Below are positions 1-5,720 of a DNA stretch of 7,691 nucleotides, piece by piece. The position numbers were made by a program, and so were the translations under genes. The stretch is from the NCBI GenBank assembly GCA_016880505.1, contig JAEHDI010000976.1, positions 1-7,691 on the forward strand, given 5' to 3'. The stretch comes from Bryobacterales bacterium. Lineage in GTDB: Bacteria; Acidobacteriota; Terriglobia; Bryobacterales; Bryobacteraceae. The notes beneath the pieces were generated by a model, which ran no database searches, had not been told where the DNA came from, and saw nothing but the letters and a program-made list of their open reading frames with translations. The stretch's first letter is position 1, and the number at the start of each line of letters is the position of its first letter.

Positions 1-21
1 CACAGCAGCGCGACGGTCTCT

Positions 22-110
22 GCCCGGGTGGCGAAATCGGCAGACGCAAAGGACTTAAAATCCTTTGGTGGGCAACCACCGTGTGGGTTCAATTCCCACC
101 CCGGGCACCA
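22..110 (+). tRNA. tRNA-Leu (anticodon UAA), with encoded CCA
   Basis: The acceptor stem pairs GCCCGGG (22-28) with CCCGGGC (100-106), followed by discriminator A107 and an encoded CCA (108-110). The anticodon stem AAGGA/TCCTT closes a seven-base loop, CTTAAAA, whose central bases give anticodon TAA. A long variable arm built from GGTGG and CCACC marks a class II tRNA. The T arm carries the usual GGGTTCAATTCCC. Discriminator A and the class II arm both fit leucine. No promoter is judged because only 21 bases precede it. The 70 bases between it and the convergent permease gene (111-180) hold nothing I can name. Confidence 0.97.
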
Positions 111-180
111 ACAGAATAGCGGGGCTAACGAGAATGCCGCCGGCTGAAGGGGCTGCGCTCACGGCCGACGAAACAGATTC

Positions 181-1200
181 TCAGCTCTCCCGGACGAACA
201 TGCGGATGAGCGAGAAGCAGCACGCCGCCACGAGCGCGGCTGCAGGGATGGTAAAGATCCACGCCCAGATGATGTTGGCCGCAACGCCCCATCGCACGGC
301 CTTTACCCGCCGGATGGAACCAACACCCGCGATCGCGCCCGTAATCACATGTGTGGTCGACACACCGATGTGAAGATGCGTGGCTAGCAAGATGGACGTG
401 GCTGCCGCTGCTTCAGCGCAGAAGCCACCGCGCGGGCGCAAGCGAGTCAGCCGGACTCCCATCGTGCGTACGATGCGCCAGCCACCCGTCAGCGTGCCCA
501 GCGCGATGGCCCCGCAGGCGCTGAGCATGACCCAGACTGGCACTTCGAACTTCTCGAGATATCCGCCGGTCACGAGTACGAGGGTGATGATGCCCATCGT
601 TTTCTGAGCGTCGTTCGTGCCATGGGCGTAGCTGTAAACCGCCGCTGAAAAAAGTTGGAGCTTCCGGAAGTAGACATCCATCTTTCGCGGCGTTGATCTC
701 CGAAAAAGCCAATAAATACAGACCATCAGCAGGTACGCGAGCACCAATCCAATGATGGGAGAGGCGACCATGAAAAAAAGGGTGCCTATCCAGCCCTTCC
801 ACAGGATGACATCGGCGGCATGGGCGACCCCTTTGAGGTGGGCAACGTGCGCCATGGCTGCACCGGCATAACCTCCGAACAAGGCGTGCGAGGAACTTGT
901 GGGCAAGCCGAGCCACCAGGTGAACAAGTCCCAAATGATGGCGCCGATCAGGCCGCAGAGGATCACGTAGGGCGTCACCATGGTCATGTCAACCATCCCA
1001 GCGCCCACGGTGTGCGCCACCCCGGTGCCAAAGCTGAAGACTGACGCGAAGTTGAAGAAACCGGCCCACAGGACGGCTTGAAATGGGGAGAGCACGCGAG
1101 TAGCAACGACGGTCGCGACGGAATTGGCTGCGTCGTGAAAGCCGTTGATGTAGTCGAAAATCAGCGCTGCCGCAACGATGATGACAACCAGTGGCCACAT
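181..1200 (-). CDS. pit: Inorganic phosphate transporter, PiT family
   Basis: This is an integral inner-membrane permease that by family imports phosphate (or a metal-phosphate complex) with a cation; whether H+ or Na+ drives it cannot be read here. The 339 residues match the shorter bacterial PiT proteins. The two inverted half-repeats that define the family are both visible. The first has GFHDAANS (residues 20-27) followed by PTSSSHAL (100-107). The second has YAHGTNDAQKTMG (191-203) followed by GVSTTHVITGA (279-289). The rest is mostly hydrophobic membrane segments, with a short basic cytoplasmic stretch around 166-182. The ATG at 1200 puts the first helix right at the N-terminus, as expected. 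It starts 15 bases after the stop of the DUF47 gene and has no clear ribosome binding site, so translational coupling is likely. It appears intact. Confidence 0.95.
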   Translation of the reverse strand: MWPLVVIIVAAALIFDYINGFHDAANSVATVVATRVLSPFQAVLWAGFFNFASVFSFGTGVAHTVGAGMVDMTMVTPYVILCGLIGAIIWDLFTWWLGLPTSSSHALFGGYAGAAMAHVAHLKGVAHAADVILWKGWIGTLFFMVASPIIGLVLAYLLMVCIYWLFRRSTPRKMDVYFRKLQLFSAAVYSYAHGTNDAQKTMGIITLVLVTGGYLEKFEVPVWVMLSACGAIALGTLTGGWRIVRTMGVRLTRLRPRGGFCAEAAAATSILLATHLHIGVSTTHVITGAIAGVGSIRRVKAVRWGVAANIIWAWIFTIPAAALVAACCFSLIRMFVRES

Positions 1201-1215
1201 GGCGATGGCGGCAGC

Positions 1216-1830
1216 CTAACTATTCTTCACGACAACGCCCTGCAGCGCATCGGCCACATCTTCGCATCGGTCAGTTGTGGCCTCCAGAACCTCGTAGACT
1301 TCTTTCAGCTTAATGAAAGCCATCGGATGAATGTCGCTTCGGTAGAGCTCGGCTAACACACGGCGAACCAGCAGATCCGCCACGCCTTCCAGACGGTTGA
1401 TCTCCACGCAATGTTCCAGAAGCGCTTTTCCGTCGTGAAGTGCCTGGAAGGCCAGGGCGATCGAATGAGAACAATAGTTCACAATCTCACAGAGTTCGAC
1501 AACTGCCGGCGGAATCGGCTCGACGTTGTGAGCCGTGAGCTGATAGGCGGCATCTTCGATACCGTCGAGAACGTCGTCCAGACTCGATGAGAGCGAGTGA
1601 ATGTCTTCCGGATCGAGAGGAGTAATGAAGGTCTGGTTCAGGCGGGTAAGAATGTCGTGGATTACGTCGTCACCGTCGTGCTCCAGCCGCTGGATGACTT
1701 CGCAGGCCGCCGCCATTTTCGCATTGCCTGCCTTCACACCTGTCAGAAGCACATCCGACGCCTGCGAAATCAGGCGTACCTGCTTCAAAAAGAGCTGAAA
1801 GAACTTCTCGTCCCTGGGTATTAGTCTCAT
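1216..1830 (-). CDS. DUF47/PhoU-like accessory protein of the PiT transporter
   Basis: A 204-residue, all-helical cytoplasmic protein of the DUF47 (PhoU_div, 'Pit accessory protein') family. Members usually sit directly upstream of pit genes and are thought to modulate phosphate transport. PhoU-like acidic metal-binding motifs are visible: EHDGDD at 50-55 and the ELYRSD and EATTDRCEDVADAL helices at 161-166 and 183-196. The central stretch TFITPLDPEDIHSL (68-81) is characteristic of the family. I chose the ATG at 1830 because family members begin with a short MRLIPRDEKFF-like N-terminus. An in-frame start at 1986 would add 52 arginine-rich residues unlike the family and would run over the predicted promoter. 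No strong Shine-Dalgarno is seen. It is the first gene of a two-gene operon with pit. It is related to PhoU but is not the phoU gene of a Pst system. Confidence 0.92.
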   Translation of the reverse strand: MRLIPRDEKFFQLFLKQVRLISQASDVLLTGVKAGNAKMAAACEVIQRLEHDGDDVIHDILTRLNQTFITPLDPEDIHSLSSSLDDVLDGIEDAAYQLTAHNVEPIPPAVVELCEIVNYCSHSIALAFQALHDGKALLEHCVEINRLEGVADLLVRRVLAELYRSDIHPMAFIKLKEVYEVLEATTDRCEDVADALQGVVVKNS

Positions 1831-1881
1831 GTTCGCTCGGGCCGAAGAGACCTTCGCTCGGACACTGGAACAAAAGACTCT

Positions 1882-1910
1882 ATTCTCTCGTCTTCCGAGC
1901 GCGGGGTCAA
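1882..1910 (-). promoter_or_regulatory. Predicted sigma-70-type promoter of the DUF47-pit operon
   Basis: Read leftward, TTGACC (1910-1905, five of six consensus bases) is separated by exactly 17 bases from GAGAAT (1887-1882, four of six). Initiation would fall near 1875, giving a leader of about 45 bases before the ATG at 1830. I see no obvious Pho-box-like repeat around it. It is a motif match only. Confidence 0.5.
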
Positions 1911-1936
1911 CGCTGCGACAGTAACGCTCGGTTGCC

Positions 1937-1961
1937 CTTGCAAGAACACGTGGCCTGCAAG
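1937..1961. repeat. Inverted repeat, first of three in the divergent region
   Basis: CTTGCA (1937-1942) and TGCAAG (1956-1961) are perfect inverted copies around a 13-base centre that contains CACGTG. It could be a weak hairpin or a dyad binding site. It lies upstream of both the DUF47 gene and the bactofilin gene. Confidence 0.4.
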
Positions 1962-1979
1962 ACCAGCACGGCAAGCGCG

Positions 1980-2019
1980 CCGTCAATGAGGAACCGCTCG
2001 CCGATGGGAGCGTTGACGG
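1980..2019. repeat. Two-part stem-loop, second of three in the divergent region
   Basis: The left side is CCGTCAA (1980-1986), an eight-base bulge, then CGCTC (1995-1999). The right side is the uninterrupted GAGCGTTGACGG (2008-2019). All 12 bases of the right arm pair, closing an eight-base loop. There is no T-tract, so it does not look like an intrinsic terminator. Its role is unknown. Confidence 0.5.
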
Positions 2020-2027
2020 TATCTAAA

Positions 2028-2085
2028 GAACCCCCCTGCGGCCGGCCTTTTCTTCCCAGTGGGGGAAGAAACTTCCGCGGGGTTC
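2028..2085. repeat. Compound hairpin, third of three in the divergent region
   Basis: An inner perfect nine-base-pair stem TTTCTTCCC/GGGAAGAAA (2049-2057 and 2063-2071, loop AGTGG) is enclosed by an outer seven-base-pair stem GAACCCC/GGGGTTC (2028-2034 and 2079-2085). GC-rich internal loops separate the two stems. It ends 108 bases before the bactofilin start. No run of T follows on either strand. It could be part of a structured 5' leader, a small RNA or a protein-binding site. Confidence 0.5.
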
Positions 2086-2140
2086 GGCTGCAACGGACTG
2101 GCCTCTCCACACATTCTCATCGGCTTAGCGGCGTTCTCGT

Positions 2141-2167
2141 TTGGCCGCTCGCGTGCTGTAATAATAT
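2141..2167 (+). promoter_or_regulatory. Weak candidate promoter for the bactofilin gene
   Basis: TTGGCC (2141-2146) precedes TAATAT (2162-2167), which lies in a locally AT-rich patch, but the 15-base spacing is short. If used, transcription would begin about 20 bases before the ATG at 2194, and the three hairpins upstream would not be in the transcript. A start further upstream that includes them is equally possible. Confidence 0.3.
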
Positions 2168-2193
2168 GTTTAACTCTTCACGAGGACGGAATC

Positions 2194-2712
2194 ATGAGCA
2201 TGTGGAACAAACGCGCATCCGATGACGACCATCCCCGCGCCGAGCAGCGCCGCCCGGCATCGCCCGCGGAGGTAATGCAGGCGCCCCCGCCACCGCCGGC
2301 TCGTTCCGCCGCGGACACTCAGCGGCGTCCCGCGGCCATCGGCCAGTCAATGGTGGTCAAAGGGGAGATCCTGAGTCGCGAGGACCTTTCGATTGACGGC
2401 GAGATGGAAGGGAAACTCGACGTCGGTCAGAACCGTCTCACGATCGGTCCAAACGCGAAGATTCGCGCCTCGATTCGCGCCCGCGAGGTCGAGATCTACG
2501 GTGCCGTGCACGGCAACGTCGAGGCCAGCGACCGCATCATTCTTCGGAAGAACTCGCGACTGACCGGCGATCTCAAGATGGCGAGCGTGGTCATCGAGGA
2601 CGGCGCCTTCTTCAAAGGCAGCATCGACATCACACAGCCCCAGACCGCGAAGACGGCTGCTGCCCCTGCGTCCGGGCAACCTTCCTCCGTTTCGGCCTCC
2701 ACGTCCGGCTGA
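2194..2712 (+). CDS. Bactofilin (polymer-forming cytoskeletal protein)
   Basis: Bactofilins polymerise without nucleotide into filaments, often membrane-associated, that organise cell shape, stalks or polar complexes. This 172-residue protein has a disordered, proline- and arginine-rich N-terminus (1-48, including a run of prolines near 31-35). A compact right-handed beta-helix core follows at about residues 50-147. It shows the repeating short beta-strand pattern with glycine turns, for example GEILSREDLSIDGEMEG (57-73) and YGAVHGNVEASD (102-113). The tail (148-172) is rich in Ala, Ser, Thr and Gln. This layout and length are standard for DUF583/PF04519 proteins. GAGGA at 2182-2186 lies seven bases before the ATG at 2194, which fixes the start. 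An upstream in-frame ATG at 2059 lies inside the hairpin region and is rejected. No peptidase or other partner gene is adjacent. The gene converges with the one at 2720-3055. Confidence 0.93.
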   Translation: MSMWNKRASDDDHPRAEQRRPASPAEVMQAPPPPPARSAADTQRRPAAIGQSMVVKGEILSREDLSIDGEMEGKLDVGQNRLTIGPNAKIRASIRAREVEIYGAVHGNVEASDRIILRKNSRLTGDLKMASVVIEDGAFFKGSIDITQPQTAKTAAAPASGQPSSVSASTSG

Positions 2713-2719
2713 TGGCGTC

Positions 2720-3055
2720 TCAGGGCTTCACGAACCCGTGGTGAAGTCCCATGTAGTACGGCAGCAGGAACGCCGCGCCGTCGGAGAGCGCGTTCCCCCC
2801 ACCGCCTGTATTGAGCCGGAACGGGTCGTGATTCCAGTATTCGACACAAGTGCCGGCAAGGGCCTGAACGGTGACCCACCGCCCACCTGAGAGCCGCGCT
2901 AAGCTTTTGGCGGCGACCGTCAGCACTTCCGTGTCGGGCAGGCCTTCCGCATTCGTGTAGAAGGTGCGCGTCTCGACCCACGGAGAGACCGCACCAGCCG
3001 AAGCGGCTGTAAAGACAAGTGTAAGAAGACACAGCCATCCGCGATACGTACCCAT
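2720..3055 (-). CDS. Short secreted protein of unknown function, possibly an internally deleted remnant
   Basis: I do not recognise the function. The 111-residue product starts with a clear signal peptide: a basic start MGTYRG, a hydrophobic core LCLLTLVFTA and likely cleavage after AGA near residue 20. Residues of the type FYTNAEGLPDTEVLTVA then resemble the start of a two-component-regulator propeller repeat, and SLARLSGGRW resembles the end of one, but the middle of the repeat is missing. The C-terminus DGAAFLLPYYMGLHHGFV looks like the conserved end of a larger secreted protein. Together this suggests a longer gene that lost its middle in frame, although a genuine small exported protein cannot be excluded. 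I chose the ATG at 3055 over the in-frame GTG at 3061; neither has a good ribosome binding site. It lies 40 bases downstream of the lactonase gene on the same strand and is probably co-transcribed. Confidence 0.6.
   Translation of the reverse strand: MGTYRGWLCLLTLVFTAASAGAVSPWVETRTFYTNAEGLPDTEVLTVAAKSLARLSGGRWVTVQALAGTCVEYWNHDPFRLNTGGGGNALSDGAAFLLPYYMGLHHGFVKP
2723..2750. terminator. Possible bidirectional terminator hairpin between convergent genes
   Basis: GGGCTTCAC (2723-2731) pairs with GTGAAG (2741-2746) and, after one bulged T, with CCC (2748-2750). It starts 11 bases after the bactofilin stop and overlaps the last codons of the leftward gene. No T-run follows, so termination is inferred from position only. 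Confidence 0.35.
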
Positions 3056-3095
3056 AGTCACGCTCTGTTTCGGAGATAATACCGCCTCGGAGAAT

Positions 3096-4070
3096 TTACG
3101 GGCGGACGCCTTCGACGTTCAGCCGGATACGGTAGAGACTCGTCCGGGCGGTAGTATAAAGCGTTTTGCCGTCGGCATCGCCCCATGCGCAGTTGGCCGG
3201 CGTCTCGGGGAGCCGGATTGTGCCGAGGTGTTTTGCTGTGGGAGAGAAAATCCAGACGCCACCCGGTCCGGTGCAGTAAAGGTTGCCCCGCCTGTCCACC
3301 TTCATGCCGTCGGGCAGCCCTTCCTCCGTGCGACGGGTCACATCATAGAAAACGCGGCCGTTGGCGATAGTTCCGTCTTGCTTCACTTCGAATCGCATCC
3401 AGATCTTTCGCGCCGGGTCGGAGTTGGCGACATAGAGATATTTCTCGTCCGGAGAAAAAGCGAGGCCGTTCGGGCGTGTCAACTCTTTCGACAGCAACTG
3501 GAGCGCGCCGCCGGCGATCCGGTAAATGCCGTTGAATGGCAGCTCTTTTTTCGGATCCTGGTCCTCCTTTGGAAGGCCGTATGGTGGATCGGTGAAGTAC
3601 AGAGATCCATCCGACTTGTACACCGCGTCATTCGGGCTGTTGAGCCGTTTGCCCTCGTACTTCGCGGCGAGGACGGTGAGTTTGCCGTCCTTTTCGATTC
3701 GCGTGACGCGGCCGTTTCCGTGCTCGCAAATGGTGAGCCGACCCTCGCGATCGAGCGTAAGGCCGTTGGAACCGATGAAAGCCCCTTTCGGCGCATCGGT
3801 TTTGTCGTAGCCACTCGGCTTTCGGAACAGGGCAACCTTACCTTCCGGAGTCCACTTCTGAATCACATTGTTGGGGATGTCGCTGAAGAGGAGATAGCCA
3901 TCGCGAGCCCAAATCGGCCCCTCGGTGAAGGCGAAACCTCCAGCGACTTTCTCGATTCGCGCTGTTTCTGATACGATCTGGTCCAGAGCGGGATCGACGC
4001 GCACCACCTCGCCGGACGCCCTGATACCCAGGATGGCGAACACGGCGGGAATCAGACAGGCGGGTTTCAT
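3096..4070 (-). CDS. Exported SMP-30/gluconolactonase-like family protein
   Basis: This is a six-bladed beta-propeller of the SMP-30/gluconolactonase/LRE group (PF08450), 324 residues. Characterised relatives are metal-dependent hydrolases of sugar lactones such as gluconolactone; the substrate here is unknown. A signal peptide covers about residues 1-20 (MKPACLIPAVFAILGIRASG), so it should act in the periplasm or outside. The metal ligands expected by comparison with human SMP-30 are present: E50 in FTEGPIW, N201 in PNGLAFSPDE and D254 in LPDGMKVD. N147 in NSPNDAV fits the substrate or water contact. NGLTLDREG (102-110), ending in an EHGNGR stretch, is typical of the bacterial secreted subgroup. 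The ATG at 4070 gives an immediate signal peptide. A TATAAAAT sequence only seven bases before that ATG suggests a very short leader. The gene is intact and followed by the short secreted gene. Confidence 0.9.
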   Translation of the reverse strand: MKPACLIPAVFAILGIRASGEVVRVDPALDQIVSETARIEKVAGGFAFTEGPIWARDGYLLFSDIPNNVIQKWTPEGKVALFRKPSGYDKTDAPKGAFIGSNGLTLDREGRLTICEHGNGRVTRIEKDGKLTVLAAKYEGKRLNSPNDAVYKSDGSLYFTDPPYGLPKEDQDPKKELPFNGIYRIAGGALQLLSKELTRPNGLAFSPDEKYLYVANSDPARKIWMRFEVKQDGTIANGRVFYDVTRRTEEGLPDGMKVDRRGNLYCTGPGGVWIFSPTAKHLGTIRLPETPANCAWGDADGKTLYTTARTSLYRIRLNVEGVRP

Positions 4071-4077
4071 CGTCCCG

Positions 4078-4103
4078 ATTTTATACCATCACGCAACTGA
4101 CAA
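4078..4103 (-). promoter_or_regulatory. Candidate promoter of the lactonase gene, near-leaderless
   Basis: Read leftward, TATAAAAT occupies 4085-4078, seven bases before the ATG at 4070, so initiation would fall within a few bases of the start codon. A TTGTCA at 4103-4098 is the best -35 candidate, but its spacing (12-14 bases) is short. It overlaps the -35 region of the divergent tRNA-Asp promoter. Confidence 0.35.
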
Positions 4104-4125
4104 CCGCTCTCCGGCGTGGTAGGAT
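4097..4125 (+). promoter_or_regulatory. Predicted promoter of tRNA-Asp
   Basis: CTGACA (4097-4102, five of six consensus bases) and TAGGAT (4120-4125, four of six) are separated by exactly 17 bases. The start would lie near 4132, about 15 bases before the mature tRNA 5' end at 4148, a normal tRNA leader. Confidence 0.6.
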
Positions 4126-4147
4126 AAAGACGATCCGACACCCTAGC

Positions 4148-4224
<77 letters not shown>

Positions 4225-4288
4225 TCCCTTGAGACCTTGCCTTTTGTCACCTTCCGGTCGCTTTTTGCTTGAATTTGTTCTTGCGGCG

Positions 4289-4305
4289 AAGCAATGTCGT
4301 TGCTT
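4289..4305 (+). terminator. Weak hairpin downstream of tRNA-Asp
   Basis: AAGCAA (4289-4294) and TTGCTT (4300-4305) form a perfect six-base-pair stem with loop TGTCG, followed by TGTGTT. It may end the tRNA transcript, but both stem and T-tract are poor. The rest of 4225-4335 shows nothing else clear. Confidence 0.25.
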
Positions 4306-4335
4306 TGTGTTCCGGTCCATCACCGGGACTGGGGC

Positions 4336-4364
4336 TTTCTTATGCAGCCGGGTCGCGGTAGTAT
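4336..4364 (+). promoter_or_regulatory. Weak candidate promoter of efp
   Basis: TAGTAT (4359-4364) is a fair -10 box, 20 bases before the efp ATG. The hexamer 17 bases upstream, TTTCTT (4336-4341), is a poor -35. The leader would still include the GGAGG ribosome binding site. Confidence 0.3.
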
Positions 4365-4384
4365 GCTCTTGTCCGGAGGAATGC

Positions 4385-4957
4385 ATGGTCACAGCATCGC
4401 AACTCCGCGCCGGCATGGCAGTACGATACGAGGGACAGGCATACAAGGTGCTCATCGCCGACTACCACCCAGGGCAGGGCAAAATGGGGGGAGCCACCCA
4501 TGCCCGCCTCCGGAACCTGTCGACCGGCACCCTATGGGAGCACAGTTTCCGGTCGGACCTGAAGCTTGAGGATCTGCCGGTCGAGAAGCAGTCGATGGAG
4601 TATCTGTATAACGACGCCGACGGCTGCTACTTCATGAACCCCGAAACCTTCGAGCAGGTGCCAATCCCGGTGGCCATCATCGGACCCCAGGCGAGATTTC
4701 TTAAGCCGGAGATGCTCGTGCCCGTGGAGTTCATCGAAGGACAGCCGGTCAGCGTCTTGTTCCCCGACATCATTGAGGTGCGAATTGCCGACACCGCCCC
4801 TCCGGTGCATGCACAGCAAGACAGCACATGGAAGCCCTCCGTGCTGGAGAATGGCGTCGAGATCATGGTGCCGCAGTTCATCAAGGTCGGAGACCAGATC
4901 CGGCTCGACGTGGAGAACTTGAAGTACATTGACCGCGCCAAAGGTGGAGGAAAATAG
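4385..4957 (+). CDS. efp: Elongation factor P
   Basis: EF-P binds ribosomes stalled on polyproline and promotes peptide-bond formation. The 190 residues match the usual length of about 185-190 and give three beta-barrel domains, at roughly 1-66, 67-128 and 130-186. YLYNDADGCYFMNPETFEQ (72-90) is the typical domain II entry. KPSVLENGVEIMVPQFIKVG near 153-172 matches the family signature except for Ser in place of Ala. Aligning back from the conserved TGT, K33 falls on the position of E. coli K34, the tip lysine. Its loop reads HPGQGKMGG rather than the common KPGKGQA. Whether K33 is modified cannot be seen, and no epmA or epmB homologue is in the window. GGAGG at 4375-4379 sits five bases before the ATG at 4385. 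An in-frame extension back to 4163 runs through the tRNA and is rejected. It is followed after three bases by the DUF3467 gene. Confidence 0.95.
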   Translation: MVTASQLRAGMAVRYEGQAYKVLIADYHPGQGKMGGATHARLRNLSTGTLWEHSFRSDLKLEDLPVEKQSMEYLYNDADGCYFMNPETFEQVPIPVAIIGPQARFLKPEMLVPVEFIEGQPVSVLFPDIIEVRIADTAPPVHAQQDSTWKPSVLENGVEIMVPQFIKVGDQIRLDVENLKYIDRAKGGGK

Positions 4958-4960
4958 CTC

Positions 4961-5257
4961 ATGACGCCGGCCGCCCAGCCGAAGATCCAGTTATCGTTCT
5001 CGCAGGACTACCGCGAGGGATACGCGAACAGCGTCCAGGTCCGCGCCAACCTGTGGGATTTCCTGCTGCTGTTCGGCACCATCAACCAGACGGCCCCCGA
5101 TAGCGTCAATATCCGCAACTTCCAGGGGGTCTACCTAAGTCCGCAGCAGGCGAAAGCGCTCGCCAACCTCCTCCAACAGAACATCCAGCAGTACGAGGGG
5201 GCGTTCGGTGAGATCCGCCTTGAGCCGCAAGCCGGCGGCGGCGGAGTGGTTCAGTAA
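4961..5257 (+). CDS. DUF3467 family protein
   Basis: A 98-residue soluble protein of the DUF3467 family (PF11950), whose function is not known. The family core is clear: YANSVQVRANLWDFLLLFG (21-39), then a strand ending GVYLSPQQAKALANLLQQNI (56-75) and YEGAFGEIRL (78-87). The C-terminal tail is glycine-rich. There is no signal peptide or membrane segment. The ATG at 4961 starts three bases after the efp stop. GGAGG at 4946-4950, inside the efp 3' end, serves as its ribosome binding site with a ten-base spacing. The two genes are therefore almost certainly co-transcribed and possibly translationally coupled. The gene looks complete. The name is a confident family match; any role in translation is only suggested by the neighbour. 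Confidence 0.88.
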   Translation: MTPAAQPKIQLSFSQDYREGYANSVQVRANLWDFLLLFGTINQTAPDSVNIRNFQGVYLSPQQAKALANLLQQNIQQYEGAFGEIRLEPQAGGGGVVQ

Positions 5258-5271
5258 CCCGACTTCGGCCC

Positions 5272-5290
5272 GCCGGCTCACCGAGCCGGC
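5272..5290. terminator. Bidirectional terminator-like hairpin between convergent genes
   Basis: GCCGGCTC (5272-5279) and GAGCCGGC (5283-5290) form a perfect eight-base-pair GC-rich stem with a three-base loop. It lies 14 bases after the DUF3467 stop. The stop codon of the leftward gene (5278-5280) falls within its left arm and loop. No T-tract follows on either strand. Confidence 0.5.
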
Positions 5291-5637
5291 CCCAGATACT
5301 CGGGTGGCTTGCTCACGCGATAATTCCGAACCGCGATGGCGGCGCTTGCGCCCGCGTACGTAACATTCACCCAGTTCCAGTAAGAGGCTGGCCGTAGTTC
5401 CTGCGCTGCCAGCAGTCCGGAGAGGATTCCGAGTTTGGCTCCCACTCCGCGTCCGGCGGCGAACCGGCCATTCGGGCCTCGCAGTAGAGGATTGCCCTCC
5501 TGCCTTCCCAGCGAGCTGTGCAGGTCCAGCATCTGTGCGACTGCCACGGCGGCAAACGTCAGACGGCGTTTTGTTTTCGGCGACATCCCCAGGGACGGCA
5601 AGGCCGCGACGAGCAGTACAAGTAGCAACCGGCGCAT
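5278..5637 (-). CDS. Small hypothetical membrane protein
   Basis: A 119-residue protein I cannot assign a function. It begins with a signal peptide or membrane anchor (residues 3-16, MRRLLLVLLVAALPSLG). Further hydrophobic stretches lie near 27-38, 64-79 and 88-103, so it probably crosses the inner membrane several times. Between the second and third is a polar segment with DLHSSLGRQEGNPLLRGPNGRF (38-59). I recall similar 'GNPLL' membrane proteins in Acidobacteriota, but this is from memory and not a search. The start at 5637 is well supported: GAGGTGA (5647-5641) lies just upstream at good spacing. It converges with the DUF3467 gene, and its own upstream region contains the hairpin and AT-rich island at 5694-5850, which may regulate it. 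Confidence 0.75.
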   Translation of the reverse strand: MRRLLLVLLVAALPSLGMSPKTKRRLTFAAVAVAQMLDLHSSLGRQEGNPLLRGPNGRFAAGRGVGAKLGILSGLLAAQELRPASYWNWVNVTYAGASAAIAVRNYRVSKPPEYLGPAR

Positions 5638-5693
5638 CGTTCACCTCAGTAACTGAACTTGAATCGCTTCCAGTGTGCCCGAGACCACACTCC

Positions 5694-5720
5694 GAAAACA
5701 AGGTGTTCACCCTTGTTTTC
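5694..5720. repeat. Perfect ten-base-pair inverted repeat
   Basis: GAAAACAAGG (5694-5703) and CCTTGTTTTC (5711-5720) form a perfect ten-base-pair stem with loop TGTTCAC. Read rightward, the right arm carries TTTTC and could resemble a terminator tail, but no gene ends just before it on that strand. It lies about 55 bases upstream of the small membrane protein start, so an operator or leader hairpin for that gene is the more natural reading. Confidence 0.6.

Noticed and set aside
413..934. A leftward frame of 173 codons overlapping the phosphate permease
   Set aside because: It lies in a different frame of the same strand inside an intact PiT gene, and the translation is rich in Arg and His without motifs.
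1216..1830. Identity as the PhoU regulator of a Pst system
   Set aside because: The length, N-terminus and position directly before a PiT permease fit DUF47. No pst or phoR/phoB genes are present in the window.
1831..1986. A 52-residue N-terminal extension of the DUF47 protein
   Set aside because: It is arginine- and cysteine-rich, unlike the family, and would overlap the predicted promoter at 1882-1910.
2059..2193. A 45-residue N-terminal extension of bactofilin
   Set aside because: It starts in the loop of a hairpin. The GAGGA site before the ATG at 2194 and normal bactofilin length favour the shorter form.
2964..3971. A rightward open frame of 335 codons opposite the lactonase gene
   Set aside because: It is the mirror of a confidently identified SMP-30 family gene and has no family resemblance or ribosome binding site.
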